Positions 23,328 through 36,200 of a stretch of DNA of 64,000 nt are shown in pieces. A program made the translations under genes and the position numbers. Every line of letters begins with the position of its first letter. The first letter of the stretch is position 1. Source of the DNA: Aplectana chamaeleonis. Taxonomy: Eukaryota > Nematoda > Chromadorea > Rhabditida > Cosmocercidae. Location: assembly GCA_029168955.1 (NCBI GenBank), contig JAPDOI010001055.1:124001-188000 (forward strand), read 5' to 3'. The notes beneath the pieces are model-generated. The model ran no database searches and was not told the DNA's origin. It worked only from the letters and a program-made list of their open reading frames with translations.

Positions 23328-23839
23328 ATTATACCGTTGCAGTCCCTTCACATTCACTGGACTAAATCGAATATGATGACTCCACAACCCGGGTCGCGCT
23401 TTTGTCTTTTTGATTCCCAAACTTCTTTTTGGATGAAATTTCGGCTATTGTTTTGGTCTTATGTTGGCCTGATCTTTTGGTCTAAACAGATAAGAAGTTA
23501 TTTGTCGATGTCGCTTATTTGTCGACGTCGGCTTATTATCTAGTGCGCAACTGACCCTGCCGTAATCTGTGATAACGGTGGGTAAATGTCGGTGTGTACA
23601 CTAGATGTGAATAGGATACTGTTTTATGGAGCAATTTGACCCAGCGCACATAGATGTCTGATAATATAGAGTAAATACTCTATAGTGGCTTTATTCAAAG
23701 AGGAAAAATTTTGTATATATTGTTTTATATACAAGATTATATCTCACAAATAGCTGAGAAACCATTTTTTTTGAAAAATGAGATGAAATGTTCATTCTTT
23801 TTTATAGTTTGGCTCGACTTTGCTAGTATCTGCTTATTT

Positions 23840-24465
23840 AGAAGGGGTTTCACACCAAATACCTATCTTGGTTTTCGGATCATACCTTCAGCAAATGATG
23901 ATCACCCGATAGAGGTTTTACACGAAAAGAAAAAACTTTCGGTTTTTCTGATCATACCCTCAGATGAACAAATCTATCCATCAAATCAGAGGTGTTACAC
24001 GATATACTTTTAATATTTTCGGATCATACCCTCAGAATTGAAGTTTTCGACTTGTTATAGAGGTGTTACAAAAATAACTTTTGGTTTTTCTTCGGATCAT
24101 ACCCTCAAGGTCAAATCATCGGAAAAAAAGGTGTTACACGCAGAAACTTTTGGTCGTTTTCCCGATCATACCCTCTGAATGAAGTAGTCGACACATAATG
24201 AGGTGTTACGCGGAATAACTTTCGGCTGTTTCCGGATCATACCCTCAAACTGAAGAAATCGGCACTTCAAAAAGAGGTTTTACACTTACGGATCATACCC
24301 TCAGAATAAAGTGGTCGACTTGCCAGAAAGAGGTGTTACAAGAAACAACTTTGGTTCATTTCGGATCATGCCCTCAAATGTTTTCGGCTCATCAGACAGA
24401 GGTGTTACAGGAATTAACTTTCAGTTCTTACGGATCATACCCTCAAATTGTGTAGTCGGACTACT
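23840..24465. repeat. Degenerate ~67-bp tandem repeat
   Basis: About nine units, each pairing GAGGTGTTACAC (variable) with CGGATCATACCCTCA, spaced ~56-75 bp. Non-coding (unit length not a multiple of three). Lies in the presumed 5' region of gypsy-1. Confidence 0.8.
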
Positions 24466-24473
24466 CTGATTCT

Positions 24474-24630
24474 CGGAATGCCTTACTTTTAGGGTCTCGG
24501 AATATCAGTTATTGCGAATCTCGGAATGCCAAGGGTCTCGGAATTGCGCTACGCGGTTCTCGGAATGCCAAGGGTCTCGGTATATCGCTTAGTACTTCTC
24601 GGAATGCCAAGGGTCTCGGAATATCAGTGG
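24474..24630. repeat. ~39-bp tandem repeat
   Basis: Four units around TCTCGGAATGCCAAGGGTCTCGG, the first longer (49 bp). Follows the 67-bp repeat directly. Confidence 0.8.
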
Positions 24631-24659
24631 AGTATACTACTGCCGGCCTTACTGAGCGC

Positions 24660-24805
24660 GTTTGATGTATGTATATACACGTCTTTAAAGAGTGAATATA
24701 AATACATCCAGGTTCTCGGAGCTGTTCTCTCTACGAGTAATTAGCGCTAATTGGTATATATATGTACACATCTTCAAAGAGTGTAGATAGATATACCCTG
24801 GGGTT
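24660..24805. repeat. Imperfect direct duplication
   Basis: GTATATACACGTCTTTAAAGAGTG and its partner near 24752 (ATGTACACATCTTCAAAGAGTG) head two ~90-bp related segments that each end in a CC(A/T)GG context. Confidence 0.5.
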
Positions 24806-25896
24806 GCATGCAACAGGGTCTTGAGTTAGCCCTAGTGGAGAAAAAAGAAAAAAATAAGCTCATGAGCCATACAAAAGTTTTCTTTCGAGAGGACGATCGT
24901 TCCCTCTATCCTTTTTTTCTATTTAGAACTTTATTTATTTATTTTTTATTTATTATTGGCGCGCGAAAAAAAAATCAAAAATCAAAATGAGTATAAAAAA
25001 AAGAATACTTACATCACTCGGTGGGGTTGAGTCGTCGAACGCTTGTGGGTGCAGGAATAAGAATACCATCAGTAGAAATAGTATTCGTGGTCGTGGAGCG
25101 GGTGGTGATGGATTGGGTTGACTTTTTTTTCAAGCAAGAAGAGAATTTGTTTTTCGTAATTCAGAAAGAAAGAAAAGTAAACCCAGAAGCATGGGGTGGT
25201 TTTGAAAAGTCTAAAATCTCCTTTTCCCGAGAAAAAGGATTTAAAATCTCTCTGGGACCTCCATATCGAGTTTAAGGGTAGCTAATCGTAGCTCGATGCA
25301 CTGACGAGGAGTTCTATACCTTTTAACACCAGACCTGCTTACAAGGTTTATTATAAATATACGACATTACATGATAAGGGTCATACTACAACACCATGGC
25401 TCCACGACCACGCCTGACGAACCAGCAGCGGGCGCTCGAGCCCAGACGACTGTCTCTGTCCTGCCCCACAAGGGGCGGGTCAGTCTCTATCATTCCAACA
25501 CATCAAGGCGACCGTTACACGACACACGTATACTAATCTAGAACTCGAGAACGCTGACAGAGCATTTACAGTCAGCACGGATAGCACTGACACTTTTGGT
25601 TCCCTCTTGCCAGCGTTGGCGTAGAAAGTATTCATACTCCAACACCACTCTCGCGCGTGAGGCGCTTGCCTTGAGGAGTATTAGTACACTACCGCTCGTA
25701 GGATTTGGTCAGAAAGCGAGCGAGGTCGGGTTTTCGCGTCTTTTTCGTCTTTTGTGTATAACGTTTGTGTATATCCAAAGTGAACTTTGACCGAAACTAG
25801 GGAGATATTCATGATCCAGACGTTGAGGGCTATCCAATGGTATAGCCATTGTCGGGGTTTTGTCGACAACCATGGAAGTTTCGCAATCAACCAGCT
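24806..25896. other. Unassigned, possibly gypsy-1 5' LTR region
   Basis: No gene seen. The minus strand near 25340-25365 carries TATTTATAATAAACC, a possible TATA/poly(A) region of an LTR for a minus-strand element, but with no second LTR in the window this cannot be confirmed. Confidence 0.25.
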
Positions 25897-26770
25897 CTCG
25901 GTATCAGGGGTGTGCGGAAATTTCTGTTTTCTGTTTTCTGGCCGTTTTGGCCTTTCTGTTTTCTGATTTCTGTTTTCTGAAAAACTTGCAAGAATCAGAA
26001 AAAAATCAGCAAAAATCAAAGAGAACCAGGTCGGTTGGACAGTGCAGCTTGTTTAGTCGTTTATATGGTTTCGCTCTTATTTGTGTTCAATTGTGCGATC
26101 GCTGCTAAAGATAGGGATCGACATAAGAAACGGTTATATGAAGAAAAGGGAACCAGCACTTATATGAATCGTGTTAGTTGGGGCGTGCGCACACCCACCA
26201 ATTAGCCGTTCTAAGCTGTTTTTGTGCGTTTCTCCCTCAACTTTTCACTTTTCTCACTTTTGTGATGGTAAAACATGCGTTCTTATCAACAGTATTCATC
26301 AGTTGATTTTATCGCGAACCCTGCTCACCTACTAAGAACTTCGGCACAGTGGAGGTTGTGTCCTAGGGCAAAGATCGAATGCAAACCTCCGCTAGCAGCA
26401 GCTGCTGCTGAAAGCGGTATATGATACCAACACTTGCTAGGGTTGAGCCCCTTGATATCAATAGCAACTGCTGCTGTTAGCTGTCAGCAGCAGCTGCTGA
26501 CAACGAGGGATGCAACCCCTACTGTGCTGACGTACTGGCGTTCTCTGAGAAATTCACCTGATCAATAGCCAAGAAATGCATGTTTTCTGCGTGATAGCCG
26601 GGAAATGGTCGTGAAGTAGCTGGTTGCAGCGTAATAGCCTAGAAATAGCCGCCAAAAAATGTTTGCCGAGAAATGGACGCCAAATAGTGCTCCCCAAGGG
26701 ATGTACAGCTCAACTCCGCATTGCCGTTCAGTCCGCAAAGTGCACGCTGATTGCGAAAGCGTGCTGCGGC

Positions 26771-26876
26771 GCGGTTGCGAGAATCCTCAGACAGGGATGT
26801 GGGATCACCTGGACACCAAAGGCAAAAACCGCCCGGGCGACCCTACACCCCTGTCTGAGGATACTCGCGATTCCTG
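26771..26876. repeat. Inverted repeat inside hAT element
   Basis: GCGAGAATCCTCAGACAGGG pairs with CCCTGTCTGAGGATACTCGC about 55 bp further on. Confidence 0.7.
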
Positions 26877-26906
26877 AGGCATTATTTGGATGTCAACACC
26901 GCGGTC

Positions 26907-26928
26907 GGTTCAATTACCCAAGTTTGCG
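26907..26928 (+). other. SL1-like sequence followed by GT
   Basis: Begins GGTTCAATTACCCAAGTTTG and matches the nematode SL1 leader at 20 of 22 positions (T5 to C, A21 to C), followed by GTAC as in an SL RNA splice donor. No Sm site (AATTTTTGG type) within 130 bp, so not a complete SL RNA gene. Shares exactly this stretch plus GTAC with 43269-43290. Confidence 0.5.
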
Positions 26929-27639
26929 GTACTTGGGCCAAGGCGGCTGCTCGGCGAGCCGGGAAGGACAGCGTCGAGAGTTGGTGTGCCTGTCACGTCT
27001 TGGTTATTTCTCGGTTATTGCTCGGCTACTTCTAGGCTATTTTATAAAGAACATGATCTTAGCCGCCTAATAATTGGGAAAAAATCAAGAAATATTCGAG
27101 AAATAGCACATCAACAACCGCTGTGGGGCCTGGTGGACTATTTCTCGGCTGAATCTCTCAGAGTGAGTGCCTTCAATGATGATCTACCTGTCATTGACGT
27201 GCCATCGCTACTATCACTGTCTTATTAGTTCTTTGCCCAGTCTCGTAGATATTGTATGACAGGTATACCGAGGATGTTCAGAATTACACTATCTTTCCTC
27301 TTGAAAAAAGTTAAAATGCAATGAGTTTTTTTTTTCTGAAAATTTTCTGATTTCTGTTTTCTGGCCGTTTTGGCCTTTCTGTTTTCTGATTTCTGACAAA
27401 CTCGATTTTCTGTTTTCTGAAATTTTTTAAAAAATTTCCGCACACCCCTGCTCGGTATACGGTAGACATAGGGAAACGCAGACAAAAACTGTAGCGCCCC
27501 ATCTGCTACGGTACCGTAATTACAAACCTATCTGATTGCGAAACTTCTATATTTCTCAACGTAATCACCACCACAAAGGCTAAATTATCAGGTAGCCCTC
27601 AAAGCCAGGATCAAGAATATCACCCTAGTTTCGCACAAA

Positions 27640-27702
27640 GTTGAGTTTGAAGCGAGTTATACAAAAAAGACGCGAAAAGACCAAATCCTACGACCGGTAT
27701 TG
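27640..27702. mobile_element. Relic end of an FB-type (CAATA/TATTG) element
   Basis: GAAGCGAGTTATACAAAAAAG...GACCGGTATTG followed by TA, closely resembling the right ends of FB1 (4085) and the 39825-46798 element. No left partner found. Confidence 0.5.
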
Positions 27703-27929
27703 TAGTGCCTAAACTTTCAAACATGGGTTTTTGAAGTTTGAGGCGTCATGAGGCAAATCGACTTGAAGTTATAGAACAACGCTTCTAATGTAACTCGATA
27801 TTTATATCCATGGCCCCCATGCTTAGTTGTTTTCTGCTTCGAGAAGATTCTTCTGTGAGCCGAACACTTCCTTCTTTCCGCGAAATTGTTGTTATTCACT
27901 GATGTGATAGAGTTGAAAATGGATTTTAC

Positions 27930-28008
27930 ACTATATTTTATAAAATTCTAAGTGATCACAAGGCCTAGGCAAAACCAAACCTCTCCAGCCGCTTCGCGGC
28001 TGGAGCGA
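27930..28008 (+). mobile_element. Third copy of the Helitron-like 3' end
   Basis: The last ~75 bp (from TATTTTATAAAATTCTAAGTG to the hairpin at 27983-28005 plus CGA) match copies A and B, in opposite orientation. Upstream sequence differs, with no minisatellite. Its 5' end was not located. Independent insertion or decayed copy of the family. Confidence 0.75.
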
Positions 28009-30198
28009 TTGTACTTCAGACATCTGTGTACTAAAGGACGAATAACGAGTAGTAGAACAGGCGCCCTTTCAGATATCAGAGGCGGTCTGAGTCGTTCTTT
28101 CAGAAGTCATTGTACTTTGGCATTGCATCCTGGAGTTCAAAACTGTAGTTGAAAAAAATCATCAAAATGGCGCTTGAGGGGCAGAAGCAGTCACCTTCTG
28201 CCACGCTCTGTGTTTCTCAGAATGTTTGCGGATAACACCCCTCCGTGGACTCTTCGACCAGTTTCTTCAGCCAGAGGTTCGAACAAGGAATGTTTGGAAA
28301 AGATCCTCACCCGAAAACGTTTAGAGGCAGCACACAGGCTCGAAAATATCGTGACATTTTATAGACCACTCGATGGGAATTTGTTTGCTCTATAAGATAG
28401 TTGTTAGATTTTTCGAGAACTTTAATTTTATCCATTCTCTGGTCGGTAAAGTGGATGGTCAGAAAGTGAGTTCCTTTTATTGACCCAAGAATCAGTGAAA
28501 ATTAATTTGATCCAAAAATCTAATTGAGATTTCTTGTAGAACAAAGAATTGCTCTTTACAAGAATTATTGACACTTTGAAAAATATCCCAAAATTTACGG
28601 CGCAAATTGAAAGAATGTGTTGGCACTGTTTTTTCAACTTTCGGTCGGAAAAATGCGTTATCGTGCTCCTGAATATTAACATCTACATTAAGAATATCAC
28701 TTAGATTGAATTTTAGACCAATAAAGAATTCTCCGTTGTTTCTGACACTCGCTTCCACCTCTTTTCCAATTTAGCTGTGTCATTCTGCCAAGAAATGACC
28801 TGGCTGGCGTTGAAAAAGTGCGTGGGTCGGGCATTGACATAGTCGTCGTTTACGACGTGACTTCAGAACTTAACTTTTGTATATATCAATTAAAATGCAT
28901 TTTTTTTCGCTCGACAAGATACCATAATTTAATTTTGAATAAATTCATTACAACTAATTGTCGGGTCAATAAAGTGAAGTCATCTTTTTACCCTCTATTT
29001 CATCAATGTCACTAAATTCACGATGAAACGACGAAAAACGCACCGAAAAGCCTAATTTCAGCGAAATAAATTTCTGGTTTGGATTCTGATCCGGTGACCG
29101 AGTTGTTGAGTGGCCGGCAAATAATGGGGTCAAATAAGACTGGAAGAATATAATATGCAATAAAATATTAGTTGGGGTCCAAAGGATGGAGCGGAGCAAC
29201 GGAGAGTTGAGGAATTCAAAAAACGGTTACATAAAAGATTCCGTCGTCCCAACAACAGCTCCACTGAGAGTACTGGGGCGGAGTGAGGCCACAGCATTTA
29301 GTGTACTTCTAATGCGGTCTTCCCAATTTCTGCATCATTTCAGCTCTACCCGTAGATCAAGTAATCATTTTTGCAAGCCAGGAATTGAAGGTTGTGTTGA
29401 ATAATGCCTCTAAGCGGAAATGAACCGGAAGGCGGAAAACGGAAATGAATAAAATGCGGAAAACTAGCAACCTGTTTTTTTCACCTTTAATGGGAATTCT
29501 TCGCCGAAGAAGTACTGAAGTTGTAGACTCGTTGCACCAAACATGGGGGGGTTAGAATCTGATCGAGGGGATTTTTACAAGTTTTCTTCATCTAAAGTTG
29601 TAAGATTTTTGAGACCTTTTCCGCTGTAGTCGTCGGCTCCAAGTGTTGCACCAAAAAGCTGATAAATAACATGCGGTTTTTTACGCATACGCTGCCTCCA
29701 ATCAAATACTTCGAGAACTTCTGAATTCGGTTTTTTAATGTGCGTATTCCCGAATTTGTACGGTTGTACGATCACATGTTCTACAGTCACGTTCGAATCC
29801 GAATTTTAGAGCTTTCGAATTTCTCTATTTTCGATGAAGTTATGTCATTGTCCATACTTGATCAATATTCCTATACATATGAACTTTACATACGTATTAG
29901 TATAATTTGTTAGGCGGCGGGCATGAAATCTGTACCTACTAGTCAAAAATTCCCGCTGAACCACGGGAAAATCGGGCTGTAACCCCCCCCCCCCCTCTCT
30001 AAATTGTACTTAATAGCCTATAAACGGCCCGAGTTTGTTGACTTCTTTCTCGTTTTCTGCCCCGTTGACACCACATGTGGGGCGAATGAGCAGCTGGCGT
30101 TCGACGCCTGTTCGTCCACGAGATCCTCAAACTCACTGGCAGCTCTTCGCCCCCGTCTGTGATTTTTCTGCTCGCTTAAATCCCTAAGTGGAGAGGTG
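28009..30198. other. No recognised gene; upstream region of the membrane-protein gene
   Basis: Only short open frames (up to 88 residues) with no recognised domain. A minus frame at 29575-29790 (71 residues, mixed composition) is the least random-looking but has no identifiable relative. A C tract lies at 29980-29993. Confidence 0.4.
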
Positions 30199-30258
30199 AT
30201 GGCTCGTCAACTCAATTGGCTGCTGTCGCCAATTCCTATTCTCAAACTCTGTCAAATG
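30199..30258 (+). CDS. Exon 1 of MARVEL-like membrane protein gene
   Basis: 20 codons from ATG, ending in Cys-Gln-Met at a consensus donor gtgagt. No in-frame ATG just upstream; chosen because its hydrophobic end continues into exon 2. Confidence 0.6.
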
Positions 30259-33200
30259 GTGAGTGCATCCAAAATTTTTGGTCTGCCTAACCGTAATCAA
30301 CAACCCGTAACCCATAAATAAAATCTAAAAACAAACCTCGTTTCGTTGTTTAGTTTCACCTTTTGTGCTGGGCTTATTCGACTGTGATGAGCGGATTCAG
30401 GGTGCTAAAGAACCAATATATTGACTTTTCCACAATTTCATCTTTCCATGGACTTTTTTCACAACCTTTTTTTCGGTTTTCGGTCGTTTCATAAAATTAG
30501 ACCTAGACAATTCAAATATATGGTTCCGAGAAGGCCGAAAATGGTGTTTACACCCTAACACTTCGGATATCGATAAAAATCGCCTGTAGCTCCAGGAGTT
30601 CCCCAGAGGGAAACCTCAAATAAAGCTGTCGAGTCATCACGAAAATCGACGAATGGGCATCAGTTTTGCAGTCAGCACCCATTACCCCTTTATACGAAAA
30701 TTTGAAGTCAGTTCGTTGAGGGTTATCTCTGAAAGACTTCCTGAGCCCATCTAGTTACATAGACGCTCAATTAAAAAGGGGGAGGCTTCTAGACTCCGAG
30801 CCGTGTAGTTCATCGTTTGTTATCTCTCAAGAAAAAACCTTATAATCGCGTTTGACTCCCTGAAGAACCCTTTGGAAAAAAATTGCAACTCTATTCAGAC
30901 TGACGCATCGCTCATATAGAGGGCACATTCAGTTGAAAGAACGACAGAAAATGAGTCATAGATAGCCCTATACGCTCCTCAAACTTTTATATGCTATGCC
31001 TACCCGCCCACTTCCCTGTTGGCCCTTGGTGAAGTGGCACAGCCAAGTTTGGGGACCCTATAGGGCAATCTGTGCCTCGTTTTTATCAGTTCTTTCAGCA
31101 TTATTGTTACAACAATCACCCAGTGCATTCGATTTCCGGGGAAAATTTGAAGAGGGTTTTTATCGTGGACGCTGCCTTTAAGGAAGCAAAATATCAAATT
31201 CAAAACATAACAGCAGTCTGGAACTGTGATTTCAAATGTCCAACCTTATTGAGAACAACATAGTAGAATAGCTCGTCATTGATACTAACGAAGCGATTAT
31301 TGATTGTGTTTTTACGAATAGAATGCTAGTGAGCGAGAACTTCTGATTATGGCCCTTTGAGAAATTATACTGTTCAAATGTTTATTGCTTTAATGAATTG
31401 TGTTTATTTGGGAAGCAGGCTGAGAGCGAAGATTCCACATAGCTTTCCGATTAGAATTGAATCAGTGGAACTACTGTGAGAAAGGCCGTTTTGGAAACAA
31501 ATATATGTACTTATTTTACGCGTTAAAAAAATTTATTTGAATTTGTCCGGTTATTTAATCATTTCTGCATATCATTAATTTTTTTCCTGACCGGGGACTA
31601 ACGACATCTCAAACGTTAATACATAGAAGATATCCTCATTTTGGCATCAGAAAACGCTCCCTGTGAGATAAGATTTCTCATCCGGTTTTCGTGAACGAAG
31701 AATGACGAAAAACACCTATCACCTATCCCTTAATTCGGGGTAAAATTTACTGCTGTCGATCGCGTGCGTGTGCGCGCGTATACTGCGTCTACTTCTCCCC
31801 CCACACTTTCTCGCTGTCTCTCCCCTCGCTCCGCGCAAGCACGCGAAACAACGAACACAATTTGCCTCCGAGACAGAGGGTATCTGGAGTTTACGACAGT
31901 TGTCGTTTCAAGATGAATGATCATCTAGTAGAAGTTGATTGGCATGTGTTCATGAGAATCTGACGCAGCGTTATCTTTGCACCAACGACCAACAACCGAT
32001 TCTCGTTTGTGATAGGCCCCTCGCTCAGATCCCAGTTAATGACAAGGCCCCTTTAGGTTCTGAACCGATTTAATGGAAATTCAGTTAGCCCAATACTTTT
32101 ACCCCTGAAGAGCGTCGGCATAGCTAATTACCCTCTATTCAGGGACCGAATTCGGTGTGTGTCACTGCGGACACGCGACGCATCATGTTCGTAACATACG
32201 AGCTTCAAGCTGAGCGAGCGAGTTTTTCTCAATTTTTTTTAGACTTTTGCTTATCTCTCAGGCCTAGTTCCGCATGTTCTAAGGAGGACGGGTTTTGATT
32301 GGGGGAAAGCACGAAATAAAAAGAACTTACCAACAGTTCAAGAATCCCATCCGAGGGTGGCGACTTGGCCATCGCACTTGGCCACGCCCATTTTTCCGTG
32401 CCGAAGCGCAATTTGAGAGACATACCGGAATTTTTTTTCTCCTTCCGAAATCAGGAGAGTAGTTGCGGCGCGGAAAAATGAGTCAGTAACAGCACAGGAC
32501 GGGTTTTGATTGGGGGAAAGCACGAAATAAAAAGAACTTACCAACATCCGTTGCCGACGTTTCCTGCTATTCCTGATATGAAAATTCGAGCTAACGAAGC
32601 TTACCTTGTATTCATAACATATACAAAATGAAGACATTCGCAAATAAGCCGGGGAGAGAGAGAACAGCAACAAAAAAAAAAGAAAACTCACTTGATCAGC
32701 TGATGAGGCGAGAAAGCTCGTACAAATACGATGCGTCGCGTGTACGCAGTGGCACACACTCAATTTGGTCCCGAAATAGAGAGTAACTCAAGTTCTCGAA
32801 AAAAGGGAGACATTAGATTGGCACTCACTTTAATGCCTTTGTACTGTGTTTCATAGATAACAGTAGAGGGTCGAAAATCTCACCTGAAATATGCAGATCT
32901 GCAGCTATAATTGAATGATTTCTTTAAGGTTTGCCTTCTTCTGGTGATCGTCTTCTTCATTGATGGACGAATTCAATGGAAAGTGTATTCGGTCATCTAT
33001 CTATTGGCATTTGTGTTGGCCCTTGGATGCATTCTTACATTGTTCATTCACTACTTTGAAATACCAGAAGCCTCCAAACAAGTGCCGTGGCTGAAATTGG
33101 TGAGCAGAGACAAATTCGCTCGGATTTGATTTGTTTCCGAAAAGATTAAGGTAGCTTTCAACGAAAGTTTTGGGCTGAGCTCCTCGAGCAAAGCGGAGCC

Positions 33201-36200
33201 CATGAAGAGCGGAAATAAGGGTGCAATGCAAAAAAGGAAGAAGTCGCCGTTTTAATGCCATTCTCTTTTGACTGATTCTTCTCAGATCTTATCAATCGAA
33301 TGCTCGTGAATGATAATTTATAGAACAGTTGTAATTCTTCTTGAACAAATCTTTGTTCCTCATTGATGGCGTTCGAACATGTGTTCAACAAGGGGACGCA
33401 TTACGAGAAAAATGACCAGGCGAGATTCTTCCGTCCCGACTGGTCTACATGAAGTAGAATCGGGGATTTGCTTAAAGGCAGTGTTCACGATGGGAATCGT
33501 TTTTCCGTTTTTCCGCCTATTTCGAAAACGGCTCCATGCTGATTCCAATGATGTCTCTGTAATCGTACAGGACCTTCTGGAAATGGAGTTATGGTCACAC
33601 AAAGATTGAGCTAGGGAAAATGGTGGACGAGTTGTCCGAGGCTTGTAACTTGCGTCTTTTGCAGCCGATGTATGCGAGCTGACCTGAGTAGAGAGAGAAG
33701 TTGAGAATGAAGGGAGGAACGGGGCTACTGATCGGAAACCATCGCTCATCTCACAATCTCGAGCATTCATTTGTTCACGTCGGTGGGCGTGGAAAGTGCA
33801 TCTGGGTGTGACGAGCTGACGGGTGTCCAAACTTTGGGGCCGTAGGGGACCGTTCCAAGCTCATTTTTCTTAGTTTTTTTCAACGTTGGGGTTGCGCTAG
33901 GCTCCGCAGCTGCCGATCTCCACCAAAAAAATCAGACATGGTTTTCATCGTGGACACTGCCTTTAAAGGCAGTGTTCACGATGAAAATTGTTTCTCTGTT
34001 TTCCCGCCTATCTTGAAAAGGGCTCCACGCTGATTCCAATGATGTCTCTGAAATCGTACAAGACCTTCTGGGAATGGAGTTATGGCCCCTCAAAAATTGA
34101 GCTAGGGAAAATGGTGGACGAGTTGTCCAAGGCTTGTAACTTCCGTCTTTTGCAGCCGATGTATGCGAGCTGACCTGAGTAAAGGGAGAAGCTGAGAATG
34201 AAGGAAAGAACGGGTCGAATGATTGGGAATCATCGCTCATCTCACGATCTTGAGCATTCATTTGTTTGCGTCGGTGGGCGTGTGATGCGCTTTTGAGGTT
34301 TGCCTTGCGCTCGAAATGGCAACTTCAGGCTCTTTTGGAGCTTTTCCTGACTCGTTTTCATGCGTTCTTTCGACGTCAACGTTACATTGTGCCCCTCCTC
34401 TACCCATTCCTAGTGGAAACTGAAACACATTTTTTATCGTGAACACTGCCTTTAATTTCAGTTTTGTGATGACCACATCTACATTCTTCTGAGTATATCA
34501 AAACATTCGCTTTTATCTTTAAGGTCATATAGAACTACCTCAGGTTCTTTTTCTGTTTTTTTTTTCGACATTGATGCAATGGGCATTTGGCCTTTCGATT
34601 TCCGGCGATAACTCGACGACAATTTTTACCGTGCCTTTAAGCCACAGTCCGCAACATGCAGTCGACATGGATCCTAGTGTTACTTGGCGTTCCCCATTGA
34701 AGGTTGGCGCAAACTCGGTGCACCTATTTTGTAGCATATGGAACCGAGCTGGAGCAGACCTTCAGCTGGTAACGCAAGGTATCACTAGGATCAATGTCGA
34801 CTGTATATCTTTTTTGTTGGACTCGAACATGAATTTTCGGCAACCGATTTAATTATGCGCGCTGATGTGGTCATGGTAAACCAATAAAAACTAGCAGCTA
34901 GTATTCGACTGCTCGAAATCAGCGCAGTTTGCATAAACACAAAGCAATACTAAGCCTGATACGTGGTCGGGTGTTGTCTAGTTATTGAATTTTGGTTTAC
35001 AAGCTTTCGAGAAGATATTTTCCATTTTTGCATTTATTAAGCAGTACTCATTATTGTTCTAGAGATTCTGAAAAGGGTTCTGTGCAGCGATGAAATCTTC
35101 TTTTTCAGTTCACTCGCGACAGGCGCTTCATTGTCTGTTCTATCACTGTCGATTTCAATGGTATGGTCAAGGAGTTCGGCTCAACGTCGTGTCGGAATGC
35201 ATTCGTACGACTGCGGGATCACAGAGGATTCAATCTGTGGATAGTGAGTGCTCATGCGCCCACTGAAACCGCCGAAGACAATTCGAAGGATGTGTTTTAT
35301 GAGGAACTCAACACGTTGCTGGCCAGGATACCTTGTCAACATGCTGTTGTCGTGGGGATTGACGCAAATGCGAAGATGGGACTTGATCAGGAATCCGAAG
35401 TACTCGGTAAATGGTTCTACCCAGTGGAGCAAACATCGGACAATGGCTACCGCCTGTGACTTTTGCAACGCAGTGGTCTGATTATTGCATCGACATTCAA
35501 GAGGAATCATCGCCGCCATCAGCTTACGTGGCAGGGACCAACCCGGCTCTCTCCGGAAAGAGCAGCGGAAGCGGAAGATGACAACTTTGAAACTACAGCT
35601 TGACTATGTCCTGACGAGAATATTCCAGTATCGGACATTCGAAGATCTAGAGCTGTGTGGGATGTCGCATTCGATTCGGATCACCGTCCTGTTCTGTTGA
35701 ACTTCACTGCGAGGATTCATAAGAGGAAGCGAGGGGCTCAGCCTCTCCAGAGGATTGACATGACAAGTCTCAGAGATGAAGAGTGCAGAAGGAATTTCCG
35801 ACAACGCGTTTCTATTCACATCGAATTGTACCACTAAGAAACTTTGCGACGCGGATTCTTTTTTGTCAAATGCATCCAGGACGCTTCGAAAGAGGCACTC
35901 CCGGTTGTACAGCCTAAGAAGAAGTTCGCCTACGTCTCAGAAGAAACGACATCTACCTACAACAGAGTATGTGCTCTCCGAACTGCAGGAAACTTCTCGT
36001 GGAGGAGAAGCGTCTGAGGAGGAAGTTGCGTCGGCGGCTTCAAAGTGACCGCGAACGAGAGTGGACGTGTAGAGCTAAGGAGTTCGAGAAGGCTTGGGAG
36101 GAGAAGAATCCGAGGAAAGCCTACACGTTGCTGCGACAGTATGGCGAGAAGATGAAGAGATGTTCTCCGTCTTGAACACTCCCTCCCAGACAATGGAGTT

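Larger units (their letters stand above)
25905..27450. mobile_element. Non-autonomous hAT element with perfect 8-bp target duplication
   Basis: Ends are CAGGGGTGTGCGGAAATTT and its inverse, the standard hAT terminal form. Flanks are CTCGGTAT at 25897-25904 and 27451-27458, a perfect 8-bp duplication. Subterminal regions share further inverted sequence (TTTCTGTTTTCTGGCCGTTT at both sides). No transposase: the longest open frame (26624-27070) lacks hAT motifs. The interior contains short repeats of AATAGCCGAGAAATA form in both orientations, a CTGCTG-rich palindrome pair (26397 and 26485) and an SL1-like sequence. Confidence 0.92.

Noticed and set aside
26624..27070. 148-residue open frame inside the hAT element
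   Set aside because: No hAT transposase motifs; overlaps a hairpin and the SL1-like sequence; likely chance in a GC-rich patch.
29980..29993. C tract (also ~43298 and ~60764)
   Set aside because: Simple homopolymers, length possibly affected by sequencing.
30199..30258. Exon 1 as the start of a transposon protein
   Set aside because: The short frame with a consensus donor fits the downstream membrane-protein exons by phase and hydrophobicity; no transposon homology seen.
34571..34852. 93-residue open frame
   Set aside because: Spans a small inverted repeat, which explains part of it; no recognised domain.
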